The notes: generated by a model not told the origin, from the letters alone. Shown: positions 40,133-48,193, numbered from the stretch's first letter. The stretch: 64,000 nucleotides of DNA from Desulfitobacterium hafniense DCB-2 (GCF_000021925.1 NC_011830.1:3631001-3695000), one strand, 5' to 3'. A program made the numbers and translations.

Positions 40133-41626
40133 CTATTTTTCATCATGCCCTTGGGGCTGGCGGATGGTATCTTTCGGCTTAAGAATACTGGGCCGCTTAT
40201 TCTTGATAGGAAGAGGAGACCGCACCAGAACGGTGCCCAAGGCTTTTATATCCAAAGGCAATAATGGCCATAAATAAGGAACACCGAAAGATTTCGTCCT
40301 CCACAGCAGGAAGAACAGGATCAGTACCCCGATGGCCAAACCGATGAAATTATTGAGGGCTACCATGACCAAAAGGAACAAACGAGCCAGACGGTTGGCC
40401 TGGGCCAGCTCATAACTGGGCGTGGCAAAGGTACCTACTGTGACAATGGCAATGTAAACAATAATTTCCTGAGCAAAAAGCCCAACCTTGATGGCCACAT
40501 CACCAATCATAAAGGTAGCAATCAAACCCAGGGCTACAGTCAGGGGCCCCGGTGTGTGAATGGCAGCCATGCGGACTAAATCCACCCCAAATTCCGCAAG
40601 AAACACCTGAGGAATCAACCCGATCTTCCCTACTTCCTGAATGCCTAAAAATTGCAGCCATTCGGGAAGGAGGTGAGGATTTAAGGCACAGGCCAGCCAT
40701 AGAGGCAAAAGGAAAAGAGCTGCAAAAATCCCCATAAAGCGAACCCAGCGCAAATAGGCGCCGACGATGGGTTCCTGACGGTACTCTTCCGCGTGCTGGG
40801 TATGGGACCAAAAGGTAGCCGGAGCAATCATCACCGAAGGAGAAGTATCCACCAAGACCACTACATGGCCTTCCAGCAAATGAACAGCTGCCACATCCGG
40901 CCGTTCCGTATAGCGCACCCGGGGATAGGGATTCCAAATCTTGCTGCCGAGAATGAACTCCTCCACACTTTTTTCCGCCATAGGAATGCCATCGATCTTG
41001 ATCTTCTGAATTTCTTCAGATATCTCCTTGACCAAATCATCGTTGGTTATATCCTCAATATAGGCCACACAGACATCGGTTTTGGACCGTCTCCCTACCT
41101 GCATTAATTTCAGCCTGAGTTTCGGATCCCGCAAACGACGGCGGATGAGGGCCGTATTAAAAGCTAAGGTCTCCGTAAAGCCATCCCTGGCCCCCCGGGT
41201 AACCCGTTCAATATCCGGCTCACTGGGAGAGCGGGCCGGAAAACTGCGGGCATCAATGATGATCGCTTTTTCCTGACCTTCGACGAACAGAGCCATAGGG
41301 CCGGACAAAATGAAGTAGAGGATTTTATCCATGGTATCCACTTCAGATACCTGGAGGCCCACAATACGGCCTTTCACCAGGGTCTGCAGGGTATTCACCA
41401 CGAGGTCCGCCCGCTCAAGCTCCACAAGGGCTTCGAGGATAATGCTGACAACCTGGGTATCCACCATACCATTCACAGAGTAAATGGCTATTTTCTTGCC
41501 GCCAATGGTCATTTCCCGCAGGACAATATCAAAATTATCGGGAACCCCCAGTTCCCGATTAAGATAGTCCAGATTCTTTTGGTAATGTTTACTGACTTTA
41601 ACATTGCTTTCACTTGAATTATCCAA
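40133..41626 (-). CDS. spoVAF: SpoVAF, GerA-family stage V sporulation protein
   Basis: Component of the spore inner membrane channel system involved in dipicolinic acid movement and germination. The 497-residue protein has a soluble N-terminal GerA domain (about 1-290; for example VLREMTIGGKKIAIYSVNGM, VTRGARDGFTETLAFNTALI, HLLEGHVVVLVDTSPSVMIA). It is followed by five membrane helices from residue 297 and a hydrophilic tail. It lies 62 bases after spoVAE and ends the spoVA run. The preceding spoVAA and spoVAB genes of Bacillus are absent here. Confidence 0.93.
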   Translation of the reverse strand: MDNSSESNVKVSKHYQKNLDYLNRELGVPDNFDIVLREMTIGGKKIAIYSVNGMVDTQVVSIILEALVELERADLVVNTLQTLVKGRIVGLQVSEVDTMDKILYFILSGPMALFVEGQEKAIIIDARSFPARSPSEPDIERVTRGARDGFTETLAFNTALIRRRLRDPKLRLKLMQVGRRSKTDVCVAYIEDITNDDLVKEISEEIQKIKIDGIPMAEKSVEEFILGSKIWNPYPRVRYTERPDVAAVHLLEGHVVVLVDTSPSVMIAPATFWSHTQHAEEYRQEPIVGAYLRWVRFMGIFAALFLLPLWLACALNPHLLPEWLQFLGIQEVGKIGLIPQVFLAEFGVDLVRMAAIHTPGPLTVALGLIATFMIGDVAIKVGLFAQEIIVYIAIVTVGTFATPSYELAQANRLARLFLLVMVALNNFIGLAIGVLILFFLLWRTKSFGVPYLWPLLPLDIKALGTVLVRSPLPIKNKRPSILKPKDTIRQPQGHDEK

Positions 41627-41688
41627 ATTACCGCCTCCAGACCCACTTCCCGTTCATCCTTTAATCGGGTTCAAGTTTCATCACCGGC

Positions 41689-42051
41689 TTAGCCCTTGGG
41701 ATTAAAGGTTACAGAAACCAAATAGCCAAAAAAGACCGCCGCTGCAATCCCCACGGCTGTCGCCTCGACCCCGCCTGAAAAAGCTCCGATCAGGCCTTTT
41801 TCTCCCACAGCCTCTATGGCTCCTTTAGCCAGGGAATAGCCGAATCCTGACAGTGGGACCGACGCTCCGGCTCCGGCAAATTTTACTAAGGGTTCATAGA
41901 CGCCGAGAGCGCCCAAAACGGCTCCGCCGGTGACGAAGGTTACCAACACATGAGCCGGAGTGAAGGTGGGTTTCGTTAAATCCATCAGCAGCTGACCAAC
42001 TACGCAAATCAGGCCGCCTACCACAAACGCTGGAATAATCTGCTCAAACAT
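41689..42051 (-). CDS. spoVAE: Stage V sporulation protein AE
   Basis: A 120-residue membrane protein with four helices (MFEQIIPAFVVGGLICVVGQ and onwards). Motifs include TPAHVLVTFVTGGAVLGALG and a Gly-rich loop PLSGFGYSLAKGAIEAVGEK, similar to SpoVAC. ATG at 42051 with AAAGGAGG upstream is chosen; the longer reading starts inside the previous gene. Acts with SpoVAC and SpoVAD in dipicolinate transport in the forespore membrane. Confidence 0.93.
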   Translation of the reverse strand: MFEQIIPAFVVGGLICVVGQLLMDLTKPTFTPAHVLVTFVTGGAVLGALGVYEPLVKFAGAGASVPLSGFGYSLAKGAIEAVGEKGLIGAFSGGVEATAVGIAAAVFFGYLVSVTFNPKG

Positions 42052-42067
42052 TGCTCTTCCTCCTTTA

Positions 42068-43072
42068 TCAAGCCTCAATGACTACAGCATGCCCTATTCC
42101 TGGAATGGACTCTCCCTGCAGGCTGGAAGTAGGACTATGTAAGGCCCCGCTCCCCACGAGAAGGACTCTTTTATACTGACCGGATTTGATCTTTTCCATA
42201 ATATGTCCGGCAAAGACCACTGCCGAGCAGCCGCAGCCACTGGCACCGGCATGAGCGTCCTGACTTTTGTCATAAATCAATACGCCGCAGTCCGAGAAAT
42301 TCTGGAAATGGAGCCCCGACTTTTTCAGTACTTCTTGAGTAAGATTTAATCCTACACTGCCTAAATCACCGGAAATAATCAGATCATAGTCCTCTGGTGT
42401 CCGATTCATATCCTGAAAATGATTGATAACCGTATCGGCTACAGCCGGAGCCATGGCGGCTCCCATATTATTGGCATCTGTTTCCCCAAAATCCACAATC
42501 CTGCCGATGGTGGCAGCAGTAATCCGCGGCCCCTCCCCGCTCTGACCAAGAACGAGACTGCCTGCCCCGGTCACCGTCCATTGGGCACTCATCGCCCGTT
42601 GCCCCCCCTGCTCTGTAGGCAGGCGATACTGGCGTTCGGCTGTATCATGATGACTGGATACTCCCACCAGCACCTTGCGGGCAAAGCCCCCGTCAATGAG
42701 CATGGTTCCCACCGACATGCTCAAGGCCATGGTGGAACAGGCCCCATAGAGCCCGATGAAAGGGATGCCCATGGTGCGGGCAGCAAAATTCGCCGAAATG
42801 ATCTGATTCAGCAAATCCCCGGCCAACAGGTAATCGATCTCATCCTTCTTGATTTGGGATTGCTTGACAGCCCCTTCCATGGCTTCCTCCAACATTTTGG
42901 TTTCCGCGACTTCCCAGGATGTATTGCCATTGATATTATCTTGCCATACCTTGTTGAAGGTCTTGCCCAAAGGGCCCTGACCCTCCATAGGGCCAACTAC
43001 GGAATAAGAGGAGAGAATTACGGACGGATTCGAGAAAACCACCGTTTGATTGCCTATGCGTTTTAGGTTCAT
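42068..43072 (-). CDS. spoVAD: Stage V sporulation protein AD
   Basis: A 334-residue soluble protein with a thiolase-like fold, the dipicolinate-binding subunit of the SpoVA system. Recognisable parts are GNQTVVFSNPSVILSSYSVV (residue 7), GLYGACSTMALSMSVGTMLI (about 128, with Cys at the thiolase-like position), GDLGSVGLNLTQEVL (about 234) and AHAGASGCGCSAVVFAGHIM (about 272). It sits between spoVAC (49 bases) and spoVAE. Confidence 0.94.
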   Translation of the reverse strand: MNLKRIGNQTVVFSNPSVILSSYSVVGPMEGQGPLGKTFNKVWQDNINGNTSWEVAETKMLEEAMEGAVKQSQIKKDEIDYLLAGDLLNQIISANFAARTMGIPFIGLYGACSTMALSMSVGTMLIDGGFARKVLVGVSSHHDTAERQYRLPTEQGGQRAMSAQWTVTGAGSLVLGQSGEGPRITAATIGRIVDFGETDANNMGAAMAPAVADTVINHFQDMNRTPEDYDLIISGDLGSVGLNLTQEVLKKSGLHFQNFSDCGVLIYDKSQDAHAGASGCGCSAVVFAGHIMEKIKSGQYKRVLLVGSGALHSPTSSLQGESIPGIGHAVVIEA

Positions 43073-43121
43073 TTCTTTTTCATCCCCCGTTTCATTTACT
43101 TTACATACTAAGGACGGTTGA

Positions 43122-43589
43122 TCAGCGCAGGAAATAGGTGATGAGCCCTATAGCAATCGAAGCCGCAATCCCGTAAACCAATACCGGCCCCGCTACGGTA
43201 AATAATTTGGCGCCGACACCCATCACATAACCTTCCCGTTTAAACTCCAAGGCCGGGGATACTATGGAGTTGGCAAATCCTGTGACCGGGACGATGGAGC
43301 CGGCCCCGGCAAATCTTCCGATTTCATCATAGATACCCAACCCGGTGAGGAGTGCCCCCAAGAGAATCAGGAAGGCTGTTGCCGCCGTTGAGGCGTCATC
43401 TTTGGGCAGCCCCATCTGAACTAAAAAATTAATGACAATTTGTCCGAAAGCGCAAATGATTCCACCTACCAGGAAAGCCCTGATGATATTTTTCATGAAC
43501 GTAGGCTTTGGAGTCATAGATTGTGTGAGCTCTTTGTACTCCTCAGGAGTCACATTAAGAGTTGGTGGTCGCAGTTTTTGGTCAGCCAA
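43122..43589 (-). CDS. spoVAC: Stage V sporulation protein AC
   Basis: A 155-residue membrane protein with four helices, the mechanosensitive-type channel subunit of the SpoVA system. Motifs: AFLVGGIICAFGQIVINFLV, ALLTGLGIYDEIGRFAGAGS and VTGFANSIVSPALEFKREGY. The start is taken as TTG 43589 because GAAAGGAG lies 8 bases upstream; a GTG at 43598 sits inside that RBS. It is the first gene of the spoVAC-AD-AE-AF run and is preceded by a sigma-G promoter. Confidence 0.93.
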   Translation of the reverse strand: MADQKLRPPTLNVTPEEYKELTQSMTPKPTFMKNIIRAFLVGGIICAFGQIVINFLVQMGLPKDDASTAATAFLILLGALLTGLGIYDEIGRFAGAGSIVPVTGFANSIVSPALEFKREGYVMGVGAKLFTVAGPVLVYGIAASIAIGLITYFLR

Positions 43590-43642
43590 GGAAATCACTC
43601 CTTTCGTTATCCCTGTTAATCCTTGTCAATAGTGCTAACACA

Positions 43643-43672
43643 TAGTATGAATCTGGAATTCCCTTTTTATGC
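43643..43672 (-). promoter_or_regulatory. Sigma-G promoter of the spoVA operon
   Basis: Minus-strand GCATA (43668-43672), 18-base spacer, CATACTA (43643-43649), an exact fit to the forespore sigma-G consensus. spoVA is sigma-G dependent in Bacillus. Confidence 0.8.
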
Positions 43673-43727
43673 GGTCCTCCAAATTCTCTGCCATATTTTC
43701 CTTTATATAAATATTTTTTACACTTAA

Positions 43728-43756
43728 GCAGGAAAATTATGGATGTCGTCGAATTG
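43728..43756 (+). promoter_or_regulatory. Sigma-H promoter of the spoIIA operon
   Basis: GCAGGAAAA (43728-43736), 11-base spacer, GTCGAATTG (43748-43756), which fits the sigma-H consensus RNAGGAWWW and RNNGAATWW with one mismatch. spoIIA is sigma-H/Spo0A dependent in Bacillus. It lies 34 bases before spoIIAA. Confidence 0.75.
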
Positions 43757-43789
43757 AACTTTGAGAAGACTCAATAGGGGGGAACACCA

Positions 43790-44137
43790 TTGCTTATTGA
43801 CAAAAAACTGGAGCGTCAGACCTTGCTCTTGACCTTAAAGGGAGAACTTGACATGAATACCTCTGAAAGTCTACGCCAGACCATAGATAGTGAGATTGAA
43901 CGTCGTGGAGTGCGAACAGTCATACTTAATCTGGAAGACATCAGTTTTATCGACAGTTCGGGGCTGGGGGTTATTCTTGGGCGTTACAAGAAGCTTCTCC
44001 CCATGGGGGGGAAAGTGATCATCACCCGGGTACCTCCCCATATCTATAAGATCATGGAATTATCCGGTCTCCCACGTATCATTCAATTCGAAGATATTCT
44101 GAACCAGGAAGATGGAAGGAAGGGAAAAACTGTATGA
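43790..44137 (+). CDS. spoIIAA: Anti-sigma-F factor antagonist SpoIIAA
   Basis: A 115-residue STAS-domain protein that releases sigma-F from SpoIIAB when dephosphorylated. The phosphorylated Ser is in ISFIDSSGLGVILGRYKKL (about residue 57), the family's site. TTG at 43790 is the apparent start, with GGGGGGAACACCA upstream. It overlaps spoIIAB by 4 bases. First gene of spoIIAA-spoIIAB-sigF, which is transcribed opposite to the flanking spoVA and dacF genes. Confidence 0.95.
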   Translation: MLIDKKLERQTLLLTLKGELDMNTSESLRQTIDSEIERRGVRTVILNLEDISFIDSSGLGVILGRYKKLLPMGGKVIITRVPPHIYKIMELSGLPRIIQFEDILNQEDGRKGKTV

Positions 44138-44571
44138 AAAGAAACCTTTTAGATCTTAAGTTCTCTAGTCTGGGCGAGAATGTGGGAATCGCCCGGATGC
44201 TGATTGCCTCCGTCGGGGCCCAACTGGACCTTTCACTCAACGATATTGAGGAACTTAAGGTCGTCGTCAGTGAAGCGGTTTCCAATGCAATTATTCATGG
44301 TTATGCCAATCATCCGGACAAGCTGGTTCAATTAATCATTGAACAAAATCCTGAAGCCTTAAAAATCATTGTCAAGGATGAGGGGTGTGGCATACCCGAC
44401 GTGGAGCAAGCCATGCAGCCGGCCTTCAGCACGGATCCTGAGCGCATGGGGCTGGGATTTGTCTTCATGCAATCCTTCATGGATGATCTCCAGGTGGAGT
44501 CAGCAGTCAATCAAGGGACCACTGTCACAATGATTAAACAACTTGACAATATCCAGCCCTCCACGCATTAG
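44134..44571 (+). CDS. spoIIAB: Anti-sigma-F factor and kinase SpoIIAB
   Basis: A 145-residue GHKL-type kinase that binds and inhibits sigma-F and phosphorylates SpoIIAA. The ATP site is visible: N box ELKVVVSEAVSNAIIHGYAN (about 43) and G1 box KDEGCGIPDVEQAMQPAF (about 83), then ERMGLGFVFMQSFMDDL (about 108). Overlaps spoIIAA by 4 bases and is followed by sigF after 10 bases. Confidence 0.95.
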   Translation: MKRNLLDLKFSSLGENVGIARMLIASVGAQLDLSLNDIEELKVVVSEAVSNAIIHGYANHPDKLVQLIIEQNPEALKIIVKDEGCGIPDVEQAMQPAFSTDPERMGLGFVFMQSFMDDLQVESAVNQGTTVTMIKQLDNIQPSTH

Positions 44572-44581
44572 GGGGGATAGA

Positions 44582-45367
44582 ATGATGATTCAAAGACTAA
44601 CGGAAATGAACCTTCCCCGCTTCCCTCTTTTATCGGACGAAGAGATGATGGATCTGCTCCATCGCGCCCAAAACGGTGATGCTGAAGCCAGAGAGCGGCT
44701 GATCAACTGCAATCTTAAACTGATCTTCAATCTTGTCCAACGCTTTTCTCACCGCGGGTATGAGCTGGAGGATCTCTTTCAAATCGGCACCATCGGTCTG
44801 ATCAAGGCTATCGACAAATTTGACTTTACTTATGGCGTCAAGTTCTCCACCTATGCAGTCCCCATGATTATCGGGGAGATCCGCCGTTTCCTGCGGGACG
44901 ATCATCCCGTTAAGGTCCCCCGCTCCTACAAAGAGCTGGTTTATAAAGTCAATAAGGCCCGGGAAAGCCTGTCGGCAACCTTGGGCCGGGACCCTACCAT
45001 CGGCGAAATCGCAGAAAGTATCGGAGTCGATCGAGAAGACATTGTATCTGCCTTAGAAGCGGTCCAAAGTCCTACTTCCATTCATGATACCCTCTATCAA
45101 GATGACTCCGATCCCATCTATATTTTGGATCAACTTCCTATGGAGAAGGATTTGGAGGCCGGTTGGTTTGAAAAGATTGCCCTGAAAGAGGTTCTGGACA
45201 AACTCCCTGAACGGGAAAAACGAGTTTTGATGATGCGTTTTTATGAAGATAAGACCCAAAGTGAGATCGCAGCCCTCCTTAACCTTTCCCAAGTCCAAAT
45301 CTCAAGGATCGAGCGGGCTGCTCTGCACCGTATTCGCCAGTATCTCCATGAACCCGAGCATGATTAA
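44582..45367 (+). CDS. sigF: RNA polymerase sigma-F factor
   Basis: Forespore-specific sigma factor. The 261-residue protein has region 2 (LIFNLVQRFSHRGYELEDLF and the DNA-melting segment GVKFSTYAVPMIIGEIRRFL), region 3 (SYKELVYKVNKARESLSATL) and region 4 with its helix-turn-helix (MRFYEDKTQSEIAALLNLSQ, then QISRIERAALHRI). ATG at 44582 with AGGGGGGA upstream is chosen. The stop codon overlaps the stop of the convergent dacF gene by 4 bases, leaving no room for a terminator. Confidence 0.96.
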   Translation: MMIQRLTEMNLPRFPLLSDEEMMDLLHRAQNGDAEARERLINCNLKLIFNLVQRFSHRGYELEDLFQIGTIGLIKAIDKFDFTYGVKFSTYAVPMIIGEIRRFLRDDHPVKVPRSYKELVYKVNKARESLSATLGRDPTIGEIAESIGVDREDIVSALEAVQSPTSIHDTLYQDDSDPIYILDQLPMEKDLEAGWFEKIALKEVLDKLPEREKRVLMMRFYEDKTQSEIAALLNLSQVQISRIERAALHRIRQYLHEPEHD

Positions 45368-46506
45368 AATCCAAATACTCCTTCGAAAGTACGAAGAATT
45401 TGCTTGCCAATTCCTGCTTTCTCGATATCCTTTTCGGCCACCAGATTCACGGAGGCCATTAATTCATTATCGCGATAGAGAAGGATTTCCCCCACCTTTT
45501 GACCCGCTTTCACAGGCGCTTCCACATCTGGGTTGAGCTTCGTCTCGGCCCAGATGTTTTTGTCGCTGCCTTTCGGCACGGTGACTCCCAGGGCTTTTTC
45601 CGTAACAGCTACCAGATCTTCCTCCATTCCCTTGCGGACCTTAATCACTCCTTGTTTCTGACCAACGGGGGCATATTCTTTATAGGCATAGTTGGCGAAG
45701 CCATAATTGTACAGCTTCATGGATTCCGTAAAATGTCCCCTGACCTGAGGAACTCCCATGACCACTGCAATCAGGCGCAGCCCATCCCGCTCGACGGTGG
45801 AGGCAAGGCAATAATTCGCTTCACTGGTCCAACCGGTTTTAAAGCCATCGGCTCCCTCATACCACCACAGCAGCTTATTGGTATTCCAGAGCTTGAATTT
45901 ACCCCCGCGCAAATCATACTCTTTCATATTTGTCAATTTGCGGACCAGAGGATACTTTAAAGCTTCACGACCCATCAGGGCCAGATCATAGGCACTGGTA
46001 TAGTGTCCTTGTGCCGGTAAACCATAGGCATTGACAAAATGGGTATGATTAGCGCCAATCTCCTTGGCCTTCTTATTCATCTCTTCCACAAAGGCCTCGT
46101 GAGTGCCGCTGATATGTTCTCCTACGGCATAACAGGCATCATTGGCCGAGCCCACCGCGATCGAAATCAACATCTCTTCCAGAGAAAAGGTCTCCCCCGG
46201 CTCCAGATAGATTTGCGAACCGCCTAAACTGCTGGCCCCTTCACTGGCGGTTACTTTATCGGTGAGGCTGACCCGTCCCGATTCAACCGCCTCCGCGGCC
46301 ACTAACAAAGTCATCAACTTGGTCACGCTGGCCGGCGGCAGTTCTTTATGGATTTCTTTTTCAAAAAGTATTTGACCGGACTTAGCATCCATCAGAATCG
46401 CACTCGCTGCCTCGGTCTCCAGTACGGCACCATAGGCCTGATGGGGAACGGCCAGATTGCCAATGAATAACGCCAAAGCAAAAACCCACGATAATGTTTT
46501 ACGCAT
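45364..46506 (-). CDS. dacF: D-alanyl-D-alanine carboxypeptidase (DacF/DacB type penicillin-binding protein)
   Basis: Trims the terminal D-Ala of peptidoglycan stem peptides, in Bacillus during spore cortex formation. The 380-residue precursor has a signal peptide (residues 1-26, WVFALALFIGNLAVPHQAYG), the S11 motifs SxxK in PPASVTKLMTLLVAA (about 61), SxN in AVGSANDACYAVGEH (about 119) and KTG in GADGFKTGWTSEANYC (about 226). A C-terminal beta domain and an amphipathic helix end the protein. A candidate sigma-F promoter is upstream. It faces sigF tail to tail. Confidence 0.95.
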   Translation of the reverse strand: MRKTLSWVFALALFIGNLAVPHQAYGAVLETEAASAILMDAKSGQILFEKEIHKELPPASVTKLMTLLVAAEAVESGRVSLTDKVTASEGASSLGGSQIYLEPGETFSLEEMLISIAVGSANDACYAVGEHISGTHEAFVEEMNKKAKEIGANHTHFVNAYGLPAQGHYTSAYDLALMGREALKYPLVRKLTNMKEYDLRGGKFKLWNTNKLLWWYEGADGFKTGWTSEANYCLASTVERDGLRLIAVVMGVPQVRGHFTESMKLYNYGFANYAYKEYAPVGQKQGVIKVRKGMEEDLVAVTEKALGVTVPKGSDKNIWAETKLNPDVEAPVKAGQKVGEILLYRDNELMASVNLVAEKDIEKAGIGKQILRTFEGVFGF

Positions 46507-46540
46507 TCGTTTTAACCCCCTTACGAAACATATTTATTCT

Positions 46541-46568
46541 ATTATCCCCAGAAAAATAAATTATATCG
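46541..46568 (-). promoter_or_regulatory. Candidate sigma-F promoter of dacF
   Basis: Minus-strand CGATA (46564-46568), 14-base spacer, GGGGATAAT (46541-46549), compared with the sigma-F consensus GYATA-N15-GGNNANANT. The -10 fits well, the -35 less so. dacF belongs to the sigma-F regulon in Bacillus. Confidence 0.45.
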
Positions 46569-46642
46569 AAAGGCAACTTAAACATATCAACTCTCGTTAA
46601 TGGAGTTTGAACATTGCTGATTTAACATAATTATAAAATTAT

Positions 46643-46687
46643 AAAGAAAATAGCCACAACCTGGTGCTGTTACCAAGTCATGGCTAT
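46643..46687 (-). terminator. Terminator of the CoA-binding protein gene
   Basis: Minus-strand ATAGCCA...TGGCTAT hairpin followed by TTTTCTTT. It starts 33 bases past the stop codon at 46720. Confidence 0.7.
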
Positions 46688-46719
46688 CTTCTTTTTTTCA
46701 GTTGCTCTCTCAGTTCGCG

Positions 46720-47196
46720 CTAACGCCTCTTGGGAGCCTTTGGTGATTTCAGTCCATGCCAATAGCAGGGATGAAGGTAAGCAAAAGGCTTGGGATAAAT
46801 TTTATGCTTCAGGAGGCACCCTTGAATTACCTGAATCCCCGCTGCATCTGCTTGCTCCTGAAATTCTTCTGTCCAGTTGTGTTCTTGAAACCAAACGAAT
46901 TGAGCCCCACATTCCTGAGCCTGACTGATAATATTCGGAATCGATTCCGATTTTAAGCAGGGGACCACCACATCCACCTTATCCTGCAAAGCCGCCAGCC
47001 CTGCATAGACTTTAAAACCTTCCAAACGCTGTAAATCCTCAGCCACAGGATGAACCACACAGCCGAATTGCTTTAAGGTCCTCCAGACTTTATAGGCATG
47101 CTTATGCTTCAGAAAGCGATCGGCATTCCCTACCACAGCATAACGATGAGCTGTTGTAGTTTCCCCAGCCAGAGAAAACACTTTCTTTTCACGCAT
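46720..47196 (-). CDS. CoA-binding domain protein (YccU family)
   Basis: A 158-residue Rossmann-fold protein. It follows the CoA_binding_2 layout: TAHRYAVVGNADRFLKHKHA at the nucleotide-binding turn, VHPVAEDLQRLEGFKVYAGL, VDVVVPCLKSESIPNIISQA and CGAQFVWFQEHNWTEEFQEQ. The C-terminus has a Cys in IQVIQGCLLKHKI and ends in a basic tail (SPKAPKRR). The ligand is presumed CoA by family; its role is unknown. It lies between the toxin-antitoxin module and dacF. Confidence 0.8.
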   Translation of the reverse strand: MREKKVFSLAGETTTAHRYAVVGNADRFLKHKHAYKVWRTLKQFGCVVHPVAEDLQRLEGFKVYAGLAALQDKVDVVVPCLKSESIPNIISQAQECGAQFVWFQEHNWTEEFQEQADAAGIQVIQGCLLKHKIYPKPFAYLHPCYWHGLKSPKAPKRR

Positions 47197-47260
47197 CTAT
47201 AGTCACCCCTAACTTCAGGTATTAAAGATTACGTGAAAACAGCTTATCCTATGACTCTCA

Positions 47261-47295
47261 GATTACTTTACCACTTCATGAATATATTCTATCGG
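47261..47295. repeat. 35-bp direct repeat, remnant copy of the pdp 3' end
   Basis: These 35 bases are identical to 48159-48193, which encode the last residues and the stop of pdp. Here they are non-coding. The two copies flank the toxin-antitoxin genes and suggest that the module was inserted with duplication of the pdp 3' end. Confidence 0.9.
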
Positions 47296-47390
47296 GATGG
47301 ATCTGCCAGTTTTCGGCCAAAGGATGATTTTCCAAAGCCCTAATTTTCCAAGTCGCGACACAGGACGCATTCAAATAGATTGCAAATAGC

Positions 47391-47418
47391 TTGCATATTG
47401 CATATTCTTATATATAAT
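47391..47418 (+). promoter_or_regulatory. Predicted promoter of the toxin-antitoxin operon
   Basis: TTGCAT (47391-47396), 16-base spacer, TATAAT (47413-47418). Tandem GCATATT units and a nearby TTGCAAATAGC suggest a repressor site for the antitoxin. Confidence 0.55.
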
Positions 47419-47438
47419 ATCAGTAGGAGGCGATGATT

Positions 47439-47744
47439 ATGGCAAGAACATCTAATATATTTGCTCGTGTTGAGCCAGAAGTAAAAGAACAGGCTGAACA
47501 AGTGCTTGAACAGTTAGGTATTCCTATGTCCAGCGCTGTCAGTATGTTTCTGAAACAGGTTGTATTGCAAAGAGGTATTCCTTTTGAAATGAAGTTACCA
47601 AAAGATACTCCTCCTTCCTATAGTTCCCTGACAAAAGAACAATTTAATGCTGAAATTGAAAAAGGCATGCTAGATATTGAAGCCGGCAGAACCTACCCTA
47701 TGAAAAGCGTTGAGGAAGAGATGAAACGGGATTATGGACTATGA
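47439..47744 (+). CDS. RelB/DinJ-family antitoxin
   Basis: A 101-residue ribbon-helix-helix antitoxin. The N-terminal DNA-binding part reads MARTSNIFARVEPEVKEQAE, followed by helix GIPMSSAVSMFLKQVVLQRG, close to the DinJ/RelB consensus. The C-terminal half (MLDIEAGRTYPMKSVEEEMK) would wrap the toxin. ATG at 47439 is 8 bases from GGAGG; the ATG at 47433 is too close. It overlaps the toxin start by 4 bases. Neutralises the partner and represses the operon. Confidence 0.92.
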   Translation: MARTSNIFARVEPEVKEQAEQVLEQLGIPMSSAVSMFLKQVVLQRGIPFEMKLPKDTPPSYSSLTKEQFNAEIEKGMLDIEAGRTYPMKSVEEEMKRDYGL

Positions 47745-48064
47745 GCTGGACAGTCGTTTATTCTGCTCAGGCCAAACAAGACTTGCGGAACATCTTTGAA
47801 TATATAGCACATAGCCTGTGTTCACCTGACGCTGCCAAAAGCCAAACCCGGAGAATTATGGCGGAAATCCACTCGCTTGATGAGATGCCATTGCGCTATC
47901 GAATCTATGATGATGAACCATGGCGCAGCCAGGGACTGCGTTTTTTTCCGGTAGATTATTATCTGGTATTCTATCTACCTGTTGCATCTGCGAACACCGT
48001 AAAAATAGTCCGTATCATGTACGGCGGCCGGGATGTCAAAAAGCATCTTGAGGAAGAACTATAA
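47741..48064 (+). CDS. RelE/ParE-family toxin
   Basis: A 107-residue toxin of the RelE/ParE superfamily with the usual layout: SWTVVYSAQAKQDLRNIFEY, LDEMPLRYRIYDDEPWRSQG, VDYYLVFYLPVASANTVKIV and IMYGGRDVKKHLEEEL. The C-terminal RIMYGGRD resembles the RelE-type catalytic strand with Arg and Tyr. Probably an mRNA interferase acting at the ribosome; a ParE-like gyrase poison cannot be ruled out. It is translationally coupled to the antitoxin. Confidence 0.9.
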   Translation: MSWTVVYSAQAKQDLRNIFEYIAHSLCSPDAAKSQTRRIMAEIHSLDEMPLRYRIYDDEPWRSQGLRFFPVDYYLVFYLPVASANTVKIVRIMYGGRDVKKHLEEEL

Positions 48065-48092
48065 TATTATTTTCCGAACAGGAACTTGCAAA

Positions 48093-48129
48093 GAACCCTG
48101 GCCACAGTCGCGGCCAGGGTTCTCTCGTT
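48093..48129 (+). terminator. Terminator of the toxin-antitoxin operon
   Basis: GAACCCTGGCC-ACAGTCGC-GGCCAGGGTTC followed by TCTCGTTT, 28 bases past the toxin stop. Confidence 0.75.
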
Positions 48130-48158
48130 TATACTTAAAGAAGCGCCCAAATTATGCT

Positions 48159-48193
48159 GATTACTTTACCACTTCATGAATATATTCTATCGG
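48159..48193. repeat. 35-bp direct repeat, native copy at the pdp 3' end
   Basis: Identical to 47261-47295. It covers the last 11 codons and stop of pdp. Confidence 0.9.

Noticed and set aside
42419..43066. 215-residue plus-strand frame within spoVAD
   Set aside because: Antisense to a firmly identified gene; no RBS or motif.
47197..47438. Integrase-mediated prophage attachment site
   Set aside because: The 35-bp repeat looks like an att duplication but no integrase, excisionase or phage gene lies between the copies.
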